A DNA stretch of 64,000 nt, from NCBI RefSeq assembly GCF_008180725.1, contig NZ_VTEV01000006.1, positions 7,409 to 71,408 of the forward strand, written 5' to 3'. Positions 1-9,573 of the stretch are shown one piece after another (within the stretch, counting starts at the first letter, position 1; each line of letters opens with the position of its first letter). The notes below the pieces were generated by a model. That model made no database searches, was not told where the DNA came from, and worked only from the letters and a program-made list of their open reading frames with translations. The position numbers and the translations under genes were made by a program. The DNA comes from Sutcliffiella horikoshii (GTDB taxonomy: Bacteria > Bacillota > Bacilli > Bacillales > Bacillaceae_I).

Positions 1-99
1 TGTCTAATAGAAGTGCACACATCAAAATTTCCCACCTATTCTTTCCAACCCCTCTTATGTTATACTACGAACGGTAAGTAAGTATGTATGGAGGCTATA

Positions 100-1527
100 A
101 TGGGAAAAAATCCGAATGTGAAACAAGTTGCGAAGATCATCCCATTTGCGCAGAATGGCGATTATTTTTATCAAAAGGGAATCCGTGCTTATCGGAAGCG
201 GGATTTATATAAGGCAAGAAAATGGCTCCAACGTGCGGAGGCGATGAAACCTAGTGATGCATCTATCATGTGTCAGCTGGCGATTGTGCTTACCGAGCTA
301 GGAGACTATCAGCGTTCTAATGAACTTTTAGAAGATATTATTGAAGATTTGGCACCGGACATGCATGATTGTCATTATTTTTTGGCTAACAACTATGCTT
401 ACTTGGGGTTATTCCAAGAGGCAAGAAAGCATGCTGAGGAATATTTAACGATGGAGCCAGACGGGGAATTTGTCGAGGATACCGAGGATTTGATCGACCT
501 TTTGGAAATTGAGGTGGATGAAGCGGAAGAATATGTGGATGGTCAGGACCACCTCATTGTCATGCAGGAAAATGCAAGAGGCTTGCTTGAAAAAGGGGAA
601 CTTGATGAAGCATTAGAGCTTCTCGAACAGATTATTCAAGAGTATCCACAATTCTGGTCGGCGTATAATAATCTGGCTTTAGCTTACTTCTACAAAGGGA
701 ATTTAGCAGAAGCTCGGGATGTCCTGGAGGAAGTGCTGGAAAAGAACCCAGGAAACTTGCATGCGCTTTGTAACTTGCTTGTCTTTTTCCATTACGAAAA
801 TAATGTGAAGGAAATGAACAAGCTAGCAAATCGACTTGAGAAAGTGACACCTATATTGGTGGAACACCGTTATAAGCTTGGAGCGACTTTTGGATTGATT
901 GGTCGACACGAGTTGTCCTATAAGTGGTTGCGTTCTTTGCAGAAAAACGGTTTTCAAGGAGATGCGACGTTTTATTTCTGGCTTGCAAGTGCAGCATATC
1001 AAACGGAACGCTTTACAGTTGCGGAACAGGCGTGGTCAAAAGTGCTTGAAATGAATCCTGAAAAGGCCGGAACGGAGCCTTGGAATCAACTGGAGGATAA
1101 AACGGTTGAGGAAGAAGAAGCGGAACAGCTTTTTCATATTTTCCAATCGAGTACTTCTAGCAAGACTACAGTCAAAAATGTACTTGAACAATCCTTCGTC
1201 ACGTCAACAGTCCGTGAATTTGCCATGTTTGCCTTATTGAAACGTAAAGATGTGCCGGTAAATGTCGTGAATGGGTATGAAATTGCATCACTATTAAATA
1301 CAAAACAAGCTGATATGATTGTAAAAGAATGGTTTGATTTATATGCAAGAGCATTAAAACAAGCTGTTACTTTTACGAACGCACCAGCATGGGCAGCAGC
1401 ATTCGCTTACGTCTGGAGCAAAGGAAACGGCTACGCTGTGACACAGAAAGAGTTAGTGGAAACATATGAGGTTTCCGCAAGCACGCTAAGAAAATATATT
1501 AAAAAGGTAGAAGATCTACTTTCTTAA
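100..1527 (+). CDS. yvcD: TPR-repeat protein, YvcD-like
   Basis: A 475-residue soluble protein rich in tetratricopeptide repeats (about residues 15-110 and 165-235 with typical helix-pair spacing), with an acidic middle and a C-terminal segment that may be a small helix-turn-helix (the last 40 residues read like one). It has no signal peptide. An in-frame ATG lies at 88, but the ATG at 100 has TGGAGG five bases upstream, so 100 is the better start. The match to B. subtilis YvcD rests on the place directly upstream of trxB and the yvcI-crh block. TPR proteins are binding scaffolds; the partner here is unknown. It ends in its own terminator. Confidence 0.8.
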   Translation: MGKNPNVKQVAKIIPFAQNGDYFYQKGIRAYRKRDLYKARKWLQRAEAMKPSDASIMCQLAIVLTELGDYQRSNELLEDIIEDLAPDMHDCHYFLANNYAYLGLFQEARKHAEEYLTMEPDGEFVEDTEDLIDLLEIEVDEAEEYVDGQDHLIVMQENARGLLEKGELDEALELLEQIIQEYPQFWSAYNNLALAYFYKGNLAEARDVLEEVLEKNPGNLHALCNLLVFFHYENNVKEMNKLANRLEKVTPILVEHRYKLGATFGLIGRHELSYKWLRSLQKNGFQGDATFYFWLASAAYQTERFTVAEQAWSKVLEMNPEKAGTEPWNQLEDKTVEEEEAEQLFHIFQSSTSSKTTVKNVLEQSFVTSTVREFAMFALLKRKDVPVNVVNGYEIASLLNTKQADMIVKEWFDLYARALKQAVTFTNAPAWAAAFAYVWSKGNGYAVTQKELVETYEVSASTLRKYIKKVEDLLS

Positions 1528-1557
1528 AACCGGGCAGGGGTGGTGCTCGGTTTTTTT
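1528..1557 (+). terminator. Rho-independent terminator of yvcD
   Basis: A nine-base stem (528-536 with 544-552 of this kilobase, AACCGGGCA with TGCTCGGTT) is followed by seven T. It starts at the base after the yvcD stop codon. Confidence 0.85.
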
Positions 1558-1613
1558 GTGTTGTTAGACCTCGATTTTGGAAAAAATGGTAAAATAGTGT
1601 TGGGGTGATAATG

Positions 1614-1835
1614 ATGAGAAAATACATATTATTGGTGCTTTCATTGATTATGATTGCTCTTCCTTTATATGCAATACATCTTGAAAATAAACCTCGAGTG
1701 GGTCCGATTGGAAACGGTCCTGCTCCGACTCCTTGGTTTTTGGTAACTTCGATCGTCTTATGTGGTATCGCTTTTTTAGGGTTGAGCATAATCATGTTCA
1801 TAAAGGGTAGTAAGGGGAAAAACGGAACGCAGTGA
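1614..1835 (+). CDS. small membrane protein, unknown function
   Basis: 73 residues with two hydrophobic helices (about 3-20 and 43-62), separated by a Pro/Gly-rich loop (RVGPIGNGPAPTPW) and ending in a basic tail (KGSKGKNG). A GTG at 1605 and an ATG at 1611 are in frame. The GGGGTG at 1602-1607 is best spaced for the ATG at 1614, which is chosen here. I do not recognise the family. It lies alone between the yvcD terminator and the 52-bp array. A real gene is likely given the ribosome binding site and membrane pattern. Confidence 0.6.
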   Translation: MRKYILLVLSLIMIALPLYAIHLENKPRVGPIGNGPAPTPWFLVTSIVLCGIAFLGLSIIMFIKGSKGKNGTQ

Positions 1836-1860
1836 ACCAGGGAGCGGGTAGAAATAGAAG

Positions 1861-2150
1861 GAACATTGTCCTCATAGGGTGTCAATGAAGCCCTGAGCTG
1901 CTGAAAGAGAGGGAACATAGTCCTCATAGGTTGCCAATGAAGCCTTGAGTCGCTGAAAAAGAGGGAACATTGTCCTCATAGGGTGTCAATGAAGCCCTGA
2001 GCAGGTGAAAAAGAGGAAACATTGTCTTCATAGGTTGCCAATGAAGCCCCTGAGCCGACTAAAAAGAGAAACATTGTCCTCATACAGTGTCAATGGATCC
2101 CAGACCCTACGAAATAGTGAATACATTGTCCTCATAGCTTTCGAAAAGTC
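1861..2150. repeat. 52-bp tandem repeat array A (degenerate, about 6 units)
   Basis: Units start at 1861, 1913, 1965, 2017, 2069 and 2121, exactly 52 bases apart. Each carries (A)CATTGTCCTCAT, then CAATGAAG, then a GAGC...GAAA tract. Units 1-4 are well conserved; the last two decay. CATTG and CAATG form a short hairpin. No reading frame stays open because 52 is not a multiple of three. The core TCCTCAT...ATGAAG is shared with the array after eno. Confidence 0.9.
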
Positions 2151-2301
2151 AAAAAAACTACACCAAACTCCCCATGAGCAAAAAATTGGACGGACAACCA
2201 CCCTGTTATATAGGATAGTAACTGGGAATACTTTTTAAGGTATTCTGTAATTATATATCAAAATCGATGAAAATAGGGTTATCATAAAATGCAGCAAATG
2301 A

Positions 2302-3276
<975 letters not shown>

Positions 3277-3442
3277 TGGGCTAAAGGTTTGGAGTGCTAG
3301 GTATGTCGAACTATAAAAAAGCATGTCGAAATCTTCCTTTAACCAAAACGTAATTGCGCCTTAACGCATCTGTAACAGCTTTGAAACAATAATCGGTTAT
3401 TATATAAATAGTAATTGACCCCCTTTTATAAATATAGTGGAT

Positions 3443-3476
3443 GACACGGGTTCCCTTTTTCCCGTGTCCTTTTTTT
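3443..3476 (+). terminator. terminator downstream of trxB
   Basis: GACACGGG (3443-3450) pairs with CCCGTGTC (3461-3468) around a T-rich loop and is followed by a run of T. It lies 166 bases past the trxB stop. Confidence 0.8.
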
Positions 3477-3905
3477 ATGTCTTTTTTTCGTGTATCTGAG
3501 GGCGGCTAATTTTATATAGCGAAGTGAATTGTATTGAAGTGGGTAGGTCGAATAAAAGCGTTCTATAAGCTCGAAGCAAGTAATTTTCATGTGGAAAGGT
3601 CAGAAGCCCAATATACGCCTGAAGTAAGTGAACTCCAAACGGAAAAATTCTTTAAAATCAATTTTTTACAATGCCCCCTCAAACCCCTACGCCCATTACA
3701 GCTTGTTTACTATACCAAATACAGCTATGATATACTTAAAAAGTAAAGCGTTTACACGCATTAAACCGGAAACTGGAATCGATACCTGTAAGAAATCCTG
3801 ACACACAGTTTGCTAATTTGTAGAACTTTACTGTGTCTTAATCAATACTTTTGCTGTAAAATAAAAATGATACACTTGGCTAGTTTTAAATTTCATACAA
3901 ATTTA
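3477..3905. other. gene-free spacer
   Basis: AT-rich DNA between the trxB terminator and the palindromic element. The 70-codon frame at 3534-3746 has no ribosome binding site and no recognisable product. I see no RNA gene or repeat here. Confidence 0.5.
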
Positions 3906-4034
3906 CCTATAGATTGTAGTGCATGGTGTGAGACTCCTGAGGGAGACAGCGGTAGGTTGAGACCCCTGAAGCGTTGTGAGGAGGCTCAAGCACCGCCCCT
4001 AGGAAAGCGAACACCAGGAACGGAAATCTATAGG
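3906..4034 (+). repeat. palindromic interspersed element, copy 1
   Basis: 129 bp bounded by CCTATAGATT and its inverse AATCTATAGG. It has the family core: GACTCCTGAGGGAG, GGTTGAGACC, GAGGAGGCTCAAG, CCCCTAGGAAAGCGAA. It lies upstream of yvcI. A 77-codon frame through it is the element, not a gene. Confidence 0.9.
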
Positions 4035-4082
4035 AGTTATTAGAAAAAACACAACCAGCCAAGCTCAAAAGGGGTTGTAACC

Positions 4083-4541
4083 ATGCAAAGAGTAACAAAT
4101 TGTGTGCTAGTGAAAGATGACCAAGTGCTACTATTGCAAAAGCCGCGTCGTGGATGGTGGGTTGCACCTGGTGGAAAAATGGAACACGGTGAATCTGTAA
4201 AGGATTCCGTAGTGCGCGAATATCGCGAAGAAACTGGTATTTACTTAAAAAATCCTGCCCTTAAGGGTGTTTTTACATTTGTAATAAAAGAAGGCAAGGA
4301 TATTGTATCTGAATGGATGATGTTCACATTCCTTGCAACGGAGTACGACGGTCAGAATGTTAAGGAATCAGAAGAAGGGATAATTGAGTGGCATAAGCAG
4401 GAAGACATCGCAAAACTTCCGATGGCACCTGGGGATTTCCATATTCTCGATTACCTTATTAAAGGATCTGGCATGATTTTTGGGACATTTACTTATACGC
4501 CGGACTTTGAACTGTTGTCCTACCGACTTGATCCAAACTGA
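4083..4541 (+). CDS. yvcI: Nudix hydrolase, YvcI-like
   Basis: 152 residues with a complete Nudix box (G31 x5 E37 x7 R45-E46-Y x E49-E50 x G52-I). This Mg2+-binding helix-loop hydrolyses nucleoside diphosphates linked to another group. Family knowledge suggests an (oxidised) nucleotide or capped-RNA type substrate, which cannot be told from sequence. The ATG has AGGGG a few bases upstream. It is the first gene of the conserved yvcI-rapZ-yvcK-whiA-crh block; rapZ starts 27 bases downstream. Confidence 0.9.
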   Translation: MQRVTNCVLVKDDQVLLLQKPRRGWWVAPGGKMEHGESVKDSVVREYREETGIYLKNPALKGVFTFVIKEGKDIVSEWMMFTFLATEYDGQNVKESEEGIIEWHKQEDIAKLPMAPGDFHILDYLIKGSGMIFGTFTYTPDFELLSYRLDPN

Positions 4542-4568
4542 TTAGACAAAAAAAGGGAGTGAAGAAAC

Positions 4569-5459
4569 ATGAGTACAGGTACGAGCAGTGATGTAGAATT
4601 AGTCATTATCACTGGTATGAGTGGAGCAGGAAAAACAGTGGCCATTCAGAGTCTAGAGGATCTGGGGTTTTTCTGTGTTGATAATCTGCCGCCGACTTTG
4701 CTTCCAAAATTTTTGGAGCTGATGGAAGAGTCGGGCAATAAAATGAATAAAGTGGCGTTAGTAATGGATTTACGCGGACGTGAATTTTTCGACAGTCTGT
4801 TTGAAGCGCTGGATGATATTTCTGAATTGTCTTGGGTAACTCCGCAAATTTTATTCCTTGATGCGAAGGATTCTGTTCTTGTTACACGTTATAAAGAAAC
4901 AAGAAGAGCGCATCCTTTGGCGAAATCAGGTCTGCCGCTTGAAGGGATCGAACATGAACGCGAGTTGTTAGAAGAGCTAAAGGGCCGTGCCCAACTGATC
5001 TTGGACACTTCCAACTTAAAGCCACGTGAACTTAGAGAGAAAATCCTCAAACAATTTGCCACACACTCCAAACAAACTTTTAAATTGAATGTCGTTTCCT
5101 TCGGCTTTAAATATGGACTTCCTATTGATGCAGATCTTGTGTTTGATGTTCGCTTCTTACCAAATCCCCATTATATTGACCATATGAGACCGATGACAGG
5201 GCTTGATGAAGAGGTTTCGTCCTATGTGTTGAAGTGGTCGGAAACACAGAAATTTGTGGAAAAGCTTACGGATTTGTTGACCTTTATGCTTCCTTACTAT
5301 AAGCGAGAAGGGAAGAGTCAGCTAGTCCTTGCAATTGGGTGTACGGGAGGGCAGCATCGTTCTGTGACTTTAGCTGAGTATTTTGCCAAGCATTTCAAGG
5401 ACGAGTATGATACACTCCTAACACACCGAGATATTGAGAAACGAAAGGGTAAACACTGA
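4569..5459 (+). CDS. rapZ: RapZ/YvcJ P-loop nucleotide-binding protein
   Basis: 296 residues with Walker A GMSGAGKT at 16-23 and the C-terminal signature GCTGGQHRS (TGGQHRSV) of the RapZ family. In E. coli RapZ is an adaptor that targets the sRNA GlmZ; the Bacillus homologue YvcJ binds and hydrolyses GTP/ATP and has been tied to competence. There is no sign of GlmZ here. GGGAGTG precedes the ATG. Its stop codon overlaps the yvcK start by one base (TGATG), implying coupled translation. Confidence 0.95.
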   Translation: MSTGTSSDVELVIITGMSGAGKTVAIQSLEDLGFFCVDNLPPTLLPKFLELMEESGNKMNKVALVMDLRGREFFDSLFEALDDISELSWVTPQILFLDAKDSVLVTRYKETRRAHPLAKSGLPLEGIEHERELLEELKGRAQLILDTSNLKPRELREKILKQFATHSKQTFKLNVVSFGFKYGLPIDADLVFDVRFLPNPHYIDHMRPMTGLDEEVSSYVLKWSETQKFVEKLTDLLTFMLPYYKREGKSQLVLAIGCTGGQHRSVTLAEYFAKHFKDEYDTLLTHRDIEKRKGKH

Positions 5460-6427
5460 TGAGACGTCAAAAAGTACCTAAGATTGTCATCATAGGTGGG
5501 GGAACCGGGCTACCTGTTTTACTAAGGGGCCTGAAGCACTATGATGTGGATATAACTGCAGTGGTCACAGTTGCCGACGATGGAGGAAGCTCTGGGAGAT
5601 TGCGTGATGAACTGCACATTCCACCTCCTGGAGATGTCCGAAACGTGCTTGCCGCATTATCGGATGTGGAGCCTTTGATTGAGGATCTCTTCCAGCATCG
5701 TTTTGCAACTGGCAACGGACTTTCAGGCCACTCACTCGGTAATCTCTTGCTTGCAGCGATGACCACCATCACAGGTGACTTTGTCCATGCCATTCGTGAG
5801 ATGAGCAAGGTGTTGAACGTTCGAGGGAAGGTTTTGCCTGCCGCCAACCAAAGTGTTATTTTACATGCGGAAATGGAAGACGGATCCATTGTTACCGGGG
5901 AATCCAAGATCCCGGCCAACGGACAGAAAATAAAGCGGGTGTTTCTTACCCCCGATAAAGTGGAGCCTTTGCAGGAATCAGTTGACGAGATAGAAAAAGC
6001 CGATTTAATCATTGTCGGACCTGGAAGTCTCTACACAAGCATCTTGCCAAATCTGCTTGTTCCGAAAATAGGAGAGGCTGTGTGTAACGCACACGCCAAA
6101 AAAGTGTATATATGCAATGTTATGACGCAAGCAGGTGAAACGCTTGAATACACGGCAAGTGATCATGTCAAGGCACTTTATGACCATCTAGGTTGCCGCT
6201 TCATGGATACCATTCTTGTTAATGAAGAAGATATTCCTGAAGATATCGCCATTCGCTATAAAAAAGAACTCGCTACACCTGTAGTGTATGATATTGCTGC
6301 TTTATCTAATTTGGGACTTGAAATAGTTCATGATAAAATCATCCGATACGAAGATGGAGTGATCCGTCATGACACCCAGAAGGTAGCGGCATTATTGTAC
6401 TCCATGATAAAACTGGACGAAAATTAA
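5459..6427 (+). CDS. yvcK: YvcK gluconeogenesis factor (CofD/UPF0052 family)
   Basis: 322 residues. Glycine-rich N-terminal IIGGGTGLPVLLRGLK and the VADDGGSSGRLRDE motif mark the CofD-like nucleotide-sugar-binding fold. In B. subtilis YvcK is needed for growth on gluconeogenic carbon sources, binds UDP-sugars and affects cell-wall shape and PBP1 placement. It overlaps rapZ by one base and is likely cotranscribed with whiA and crh. Confidence 0.95.
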   Translation: MRRQKVPKIVIIGGGTGLPVLLRGLKHYDVDITAVVTVADDGGSSGRLRDELHIPPPGDVRNVLAALSDVEPLIEDLFQHRFATGNGLSGHSLGNLLLAAMTTITGDFVHAIREMSKVLNVRGKVLPAANQSVILHAEMEDGSIVTGESKIPANGQKIKRVFLTPDKVEPLQESVDEIEKADLIIVGPGSLYTSILPNLLVPKIGEAVCNAHAKKVYICNVMTQAGETLEYTASDHVKALYDHLGCRFMDTILVNEEDIPEDIAIRYKKELATPVVYDIAALSNLGLEIVHDKIIRYEDGVIRHDTQKVAALLYSMIKLDEN

Positions 6428-6514
6428 ATGCAAACGGATGCATTGCTGGTGCTAAGGGGATAATGTTCGAACACCTCGGCTACACCTAGTAAATTCACAA
6501 TGGAGGTGAAACCA

Positions 6515-7459
6515 ATGTCCTACGCTTCTGAAACGAAAAAAGAATTAACGACCATAGAAACAAAAGATTGTTGCGTCAAGGCGGAACTTGCGGCACTGAT
6601 CCGAATGAACGGTTCATTGTCTTTTTCCAATCGCAAACTGATTTTGGATATTCAAACTGAAAATGCTGCCATTGCCCGCAGAATCTATACGTTAACAAAA
6701 AGGATTTATGATGTGCGTGTCGAATTGCTTGTACGAAAGAAGATGAGATTAAAGAAGAATAACGTCTATATCGTTCGTTATGCCGAGCAAGCACATTATA
6801 TTTTGGATGAATTGAAAATCTTGAAGGATGGCTTCACCTTCGTTCGTGACATTTCAGAAGAGCTGATCAGCAAAAAATGCTGCAAGCGATCTTATTTGCG
6901 AGGGGCCTTTTTGGCAGGAGGTTCGGTGAATAATCCGGAAACGTCATCCTATCACCTTGAAATCTTTTCTCTCTATCATGAACATAACGAATCTTTATGT
7001 GAACTGATGAATATGTTTCACTTAAACAGTAAAACATTGGAGCGGAAAAAGGGCTATATCACATACCTGAAAGAGGCCGAAAAGATTGCAGAATTTTTAA
7101 GCATCATCGGTGCCCATCAGGCTTTACTGAAGTTCGAGGACATCCGAATTGTGCGTGATATGCGTAACTCGGTTAATCGCCTTGTGAACTGTGAAACTGC
7201 CAACCTTAATAAAACGATTGGTGCTGCGATCCGTCAGGTGGAGAATATCCGTTTCATTGATAGCACGGTCGGCCTTGGTATTTTGCCTGACAAGCTTCGT
7301 GAAATCGCGGAACTGCGCGTCACCTACCAAGATGTAACGTTGAAAGAGCTTGGCGAAATGGTATCGAGCGGTACCATCAGCAAATCCGGTATCAATCACC
7401 GACTACGGAAAATAGATGAGATTGCCGATAAACTACGAGCAGGGGAATCTGTTAAATAA
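6515..7459 (+). CDS. whiA: WhiA, DNA-binding division-associated protein
   Basis: 314 residues. The N-terminal half is a LAGLIDADG homing-endonuclease-like fold without nuclease function (motif near [11 protein letters not shown]); the C-terminal part is a helix-turn-helix ([20 protein letters not shown]). In Bacillus WhiA binds the nucleoid and helps Z-ring assembly. An upstream in-frame start at 6500 lies inside the ribosome binding site; GGAGGTGA at 6502-6509 is five bases from the ATG at 6515. Confidence 0.96.
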   Translation: MSYASETKKELTTIETKDCCVKAELAALIRMNGSLSFSNRKLILDIQTENAAIARRIYTLTKRIYDVRVELLVRKKMRLKKNNVYIVRYAEQAHYILDELKILKDGFTFVRDISEELISKKCCKRSYLRGAFLAGGSVNNPETSSYHLEIFSLYHEHNESLCELMNMFHLNSKTLERKKGYITYLKEAEKIAEFLSIIGAHQALLKFEDIRIVRDMRNSVNRLVNCETANLNKTIGAAIRQVENIRFIDSTVGLGILPDKLREIAELRVTYQDVTLKELGEMVSSGTISKSGINHRLRKIDEIADKLRAGESVK

Positions 7460-7531
7460 GACTGGAGAGAGTCACTTGGTTTCGAGCTGACTCCAACCAG
7501 CAACTATACATTAGATAGAGGAGGAATAATA

Positions 7532-7789
7532 ATGGTACAAAAACAAGTGGATGTTCGATTGAAAACTGGATTACAAGCACGCCCGGCAGCACTTTTCGTA
7601 CAAGAAGCCAACCGCTTCTCAAGTGAGGTTTTCTTAGAAAAAGACGGGAAAAAGGTAAATGCGAAAAGTATTATGGGCTTGATGAGCTTAGCTATCAGCA
7701 CGGGTGCTACGATTACATTGATTGCTGATGGTCATGATGAAGAGGATGCGATTGCTGCTTTAGCAGAGTACGTACAACAAGAGAGCTAA
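7532..7789 (+). CDS. crh: Crh, catabolite-repression HPr-like protein
   Basis: 85 residues, HPr fold. The phosphotransfer His15 of HPr is replaced by Gln15 (LQARPAA), while the regulatory Ser46 site (AKSIMGLMSL) is intact. That is the hallmark of Crh, which after HPrK phosphorylation acts as a CcpA corepressor rather than in sugar transport. It matters for the cre sites seen farther along. GAGGAGG precedes the ATG and a terminator follows directly. Confidence 0.97.
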   Translation: MVQKQVDVRLKTGLQARPAALFVQEANRFSSEVFLEKDGKKVNAKSIMGLMSLAISTGATITLIADGHDEEDAIAALAEYVQQES

Positions 7790-7830
7790 AAAACCGGGTC
7801 TCCCTTGTTGGGAAGCCCGGTTTTTGTTTT
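7790..7830 (+). terminator. terminator of the yvcI-crh operon
   Basis: AAACCGGG-TCTCCC pairs with GGGAAG-CCCGGTTT around a short loop, followed by TTTGTTTTT, straight after the crh stop codon. Confidence 0.9.
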
Positions 7831-7848
7831 TATATGTCTGTTACAACT

Positions 7849-7975
7849 CGCTGTTGTTTTCCGCAAAAGGCTTCGCTTTCCGCGGGGCGACCTTGAGCCT
7901 CCTCACTTCGTTGCGGGGTCTCAACATTGCCGCTACTTTCCCGCAGGAGTCTACGTTTTGCTCCAATCAACAGCT
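7849..7975 (-). repeat. palindromic interspersed element, copy 2 (inverted)
   Basis: The only copy on the minus strand. It lies between convergent crh and clpP, just past the clpP stop codon and in clpP sense. Ends are CGCTGTTG and CAACAGCT. The stem variant is GCGGGAAAG...GTTGAGACC with CTCAAGGTCGCC. Confidence 0.9.
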
Positions 7976-7982
7976 AAATGTA

Positions 7983-8567
7983 TTAGTTATTGTTACGGAT
8001 TACTTTGTCGATTAGTCCGTACTCAAGTGCACGGTCAGCTGTCATGAAGTTGTCGCGGTCTGTGTCGCGGGAAATCACTTCAATTGGCTGGCCAGTTTGC
8101 TCGGATAGGATGGTGTTCAGTTTTTCGCGTAGGAACAAGATGCGTTTAGCAGCAATCTCGATTTCCGTTGCTTGACCTTGTGCTCCACCAAGTGGTTGGT
8201 GAATCATCACTTCACTGTTAGGCAGCGCGAAACGCTTGCCTTTCGCACCAGCTGCAAGCAAGAATGCTCCCATGGAAGCCGCCATACCTACACACATTGT
8301 GCTAACATTCGGCTTAATAAAGTTCATAGTATCGTAGATAGCCATACCAGCTGTGATGGAACCACCCGGGCTGTTGATATAAAGAGAGATATCTTTATCA
8401 GGATCTTCCGCTGCCAAGAATAGAAGCTGAGACACAATGGAGTTAGCCACATTGTCATCAATCGCACTTCCAAGCATGATGATACGGTCCTTTAATAGAC
8501 GGGAGTAAATATCGTACGCGCGCTCCCCACGACTTGTTTGTTCAATAACTGTAGGAATTAAGTTCAT
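7983..8567 (-). CDS. clpP: ATP-dependent Clp protease proteolytic subunit
   Basis: 194 residues. Serine peptidase of the Clp barrel with the full catalytic triad Ser98 (GMAASMGA), His123 (MIHQPLGG) and Asp172. It forms a tetradecamer that degrades proteins unfolded by ClpC, ClpX or ClpE. AAGGAGG lies upstream of the ATG on the minus strand. The promoter carries a CtsR heptad operator (8699-8715), so heat and stress induction through CtsR is expected. Confidence 0.98.
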   Translation of the reverse strand: MNLIPTVIEQTSRGERAYDIYSRLLKDRIIMLGSAIDDNVANSIVSQLLFLAAEDPDKDISLYINSPGGSITAGMAIYDTMNFIKPNVSTMCVGMAASMGAFLLAAGAKGKRFALPNSEVMIHQPLGGAQGQATEIEIAAKRILFLREKLNTILSEQTGQPIEVISRDTDRDNFMTADRALEYGLIDKVIRNNN

Positions 8568-8685
8568 CTCACTTTTCCTCCTTAAAATTTAAGTTTCTAT
8601 CGACATAGGCTCCTATGTAAAAATGGGAAAACCTTCAGCGAACCTATACCAATTAGTAAGTATTACTAAATCTTTATGTACTTTT

Positions 8686-8715
8686 ATCATACATACAAGG
8701 TCAAGAATGGTCAAA
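8686..8715 (-). promoter_or_regulatory. clpP sigma-A promoter with CtsR operator
   Basis: On the minus strand TTGACC (8714-8709) and TATGAT (8691-8686) are 17 bases apart. On the plus strand GGTCAAG-AAT-GGTCAAA (8699-8715) is the tandem CtsR heptad. The operator covers the -35 box and part of the spacer, which fits repression by CtsR. Confidence 0.85.
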
Positions 8716-8848
8716 TAAAAACCATCGCAAATACCCCCATTTTTCCCCATGTAATAATCATATCCAGTATGGGTTAGGATTAAACTTCAAACTGTGATAC
8801 CGAACTGTTTATACTAAAAGTTAATTCCTCTGCTGATGCGACTTCCTA

Positions 8849-8878
8849 TTGCCCGACTCTCGACAATTGGTGTATAAT
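8849..8878 (+). promoter_or_regulatory. probable promoter of tRNA-Arg
   Basis: TTGCCC (8849-8854), an 18-base spacer and TATAAT (8873-8878), 32 bases before the tRNA. The -10 is perfect and the -35 is imperfect. Confidence 0.5.
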
Positions 8879-8910
8879 TTGGTATATTAGTAAAGTTCCA
8901 TTTGCAGCGT

Positions 8911-8988
8911 GCGCTCGTAGCTCAGGGGATAGAGCGGTGGTTTCCGGTACCGCGTCATGCGGGGGTTCGAATCCCTCCGAGCGCGCCA
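8911..8988 (+). tRNA. tRNA-Arg (anticodon CCG)
   Basis: Cloverleaf with acceptor GCGCTCG/CGAGCGC, D stem GCTC/GAGC, anticodon stem 937-941/949-953, loop TTCCGGT with anticodon CCG at 944-946, T loop TTCGAAT and an encoded CCA at 986-988. It reads CGG codons. A tRNA-Arg at this place next to clpP also occurs in B. subtilis. Confidence 0.97.
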
Positions 8989-9086
8989 TTATTAATTGGA
9001 AAAACTTACGTTTGAAATGTAATCTTGAAACATGCTATAGTATTACTTGTAACGGACAAGCGCCGTTATCTCATATTATCTACTCA

Positions 9087-9111
9087 CCCAGTGTCGGCAC
9101 ACTGGGTTTTT
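9087..9111 (+). terminator. terminator downstream of tRNA-Arg
   Basis: CCCAGTGT-CGGC-ACACTGGG followed by TTTTTATTTT. Eight perfect pairs with a four-base loop. Confidence 0.9.
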
Positions 9112-9120
9112 ATTTTGTTT

Positions 9121-9160
9121 AAAAGGCATCCCAGCTTTATGAAGGGATGCCTTTTGTTCT
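9121..9160. terminator. second, bidirectional terminator
   Basis: AAAAGGCATCCC (9121-9132) pairs perfectly with GGGATGCCTTTT (9144-9155). A-run and T-run flank it, so it can work in both directions. It follows the previous terminator by ten bases. Confidence 0.8.
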
Positions 9161-9180
9161 TTTCATTTCAGGTTAATGGG

Positions 9181-9296
9181 AACGGAAAGTATTTTTGCAG
9201 TTATGGATCAAATAATTGGATAACGGAAAATAAATGACCCGTAACGGAAAATAAAATAGCAAAACGGAAAATATTTTAGACCTAACGGAAAATAAA
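9181..9296. repeat. short motif repeated every 20-21 bp (cluster 1)
   Basis: AACGGAAAATAA-like motifs start at 9181, 9222, 9243, 9263 and 9284, with a decayed copy at about 9202 (TATGGATCAAATAA). Spacing is 20-21 bases, close to two turns of the helix. The spacers between motifs are unrelated. It lies between the tRNA terminators and rpoN. Confidence 0.75.
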
Positions 9297-9500
9297 CATC
9301 CTCTCTCCCACTTTGCTAGGAAATCCCACTCCAAACTTCAGCAAAAATTCACTCAAAACTAAGTATGACAACCCAAACATCATAATAAAATAGAATAATC
9401 AGCTAGCACCGTCAGCTTAAAGCGCACCCTTCGACATAAGTGGAGAAAATCCTGCCGGGGTCTGACCCCAAAAGGTGAATTAAAGGAAGATTTAAAAAGC

Positions 9501-9528
9501 TTACAAGTTCCCAAAAGTCATGTAGAAT
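9501..9528 (+). promoter_or_regulatory. candidate rpoN promoter
   Basis: TTACAA (9501-9506), a 16-base spacer and TAGAAT (9523-9528), 45 bases before the rpoN start. The rest of the spacer from 9297 to 9500 holds a 13-base palindrome (GGGGTCTGACCCC at 9457-9469) and nothing else that I recognise. Confidence 0.5.
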
Positions 9529-9573
9529 ATAGGTAGAGACAGTTTTTAAGTTGGCCGGAGGAGGGTTGGATGT

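Noticed and set aside
1499-1927. 142-codon minus-strand frame
   Set aside because: Antisense to yvcD terminator, the small membrane gene and repeat array; composition not protein-like.
1861-2150. Riboswitch upstream of trxB
   Set aside because: The structure-like features come from the 52-bp repeat; no aptamer pattern seen.
3534-3746. 70-codon frame after trxB
   Set aside because: No ribosome binding site or recognisable product.
3810-4043. 77-codon frame
   Set aside because: Runs through element copy 1; similar pseudo-proteins appear at many other copies, all from the repeat.
7805-8047. Frames over the crh-clpP gap
   Set aside because: Translation of terminator and element copy 2.
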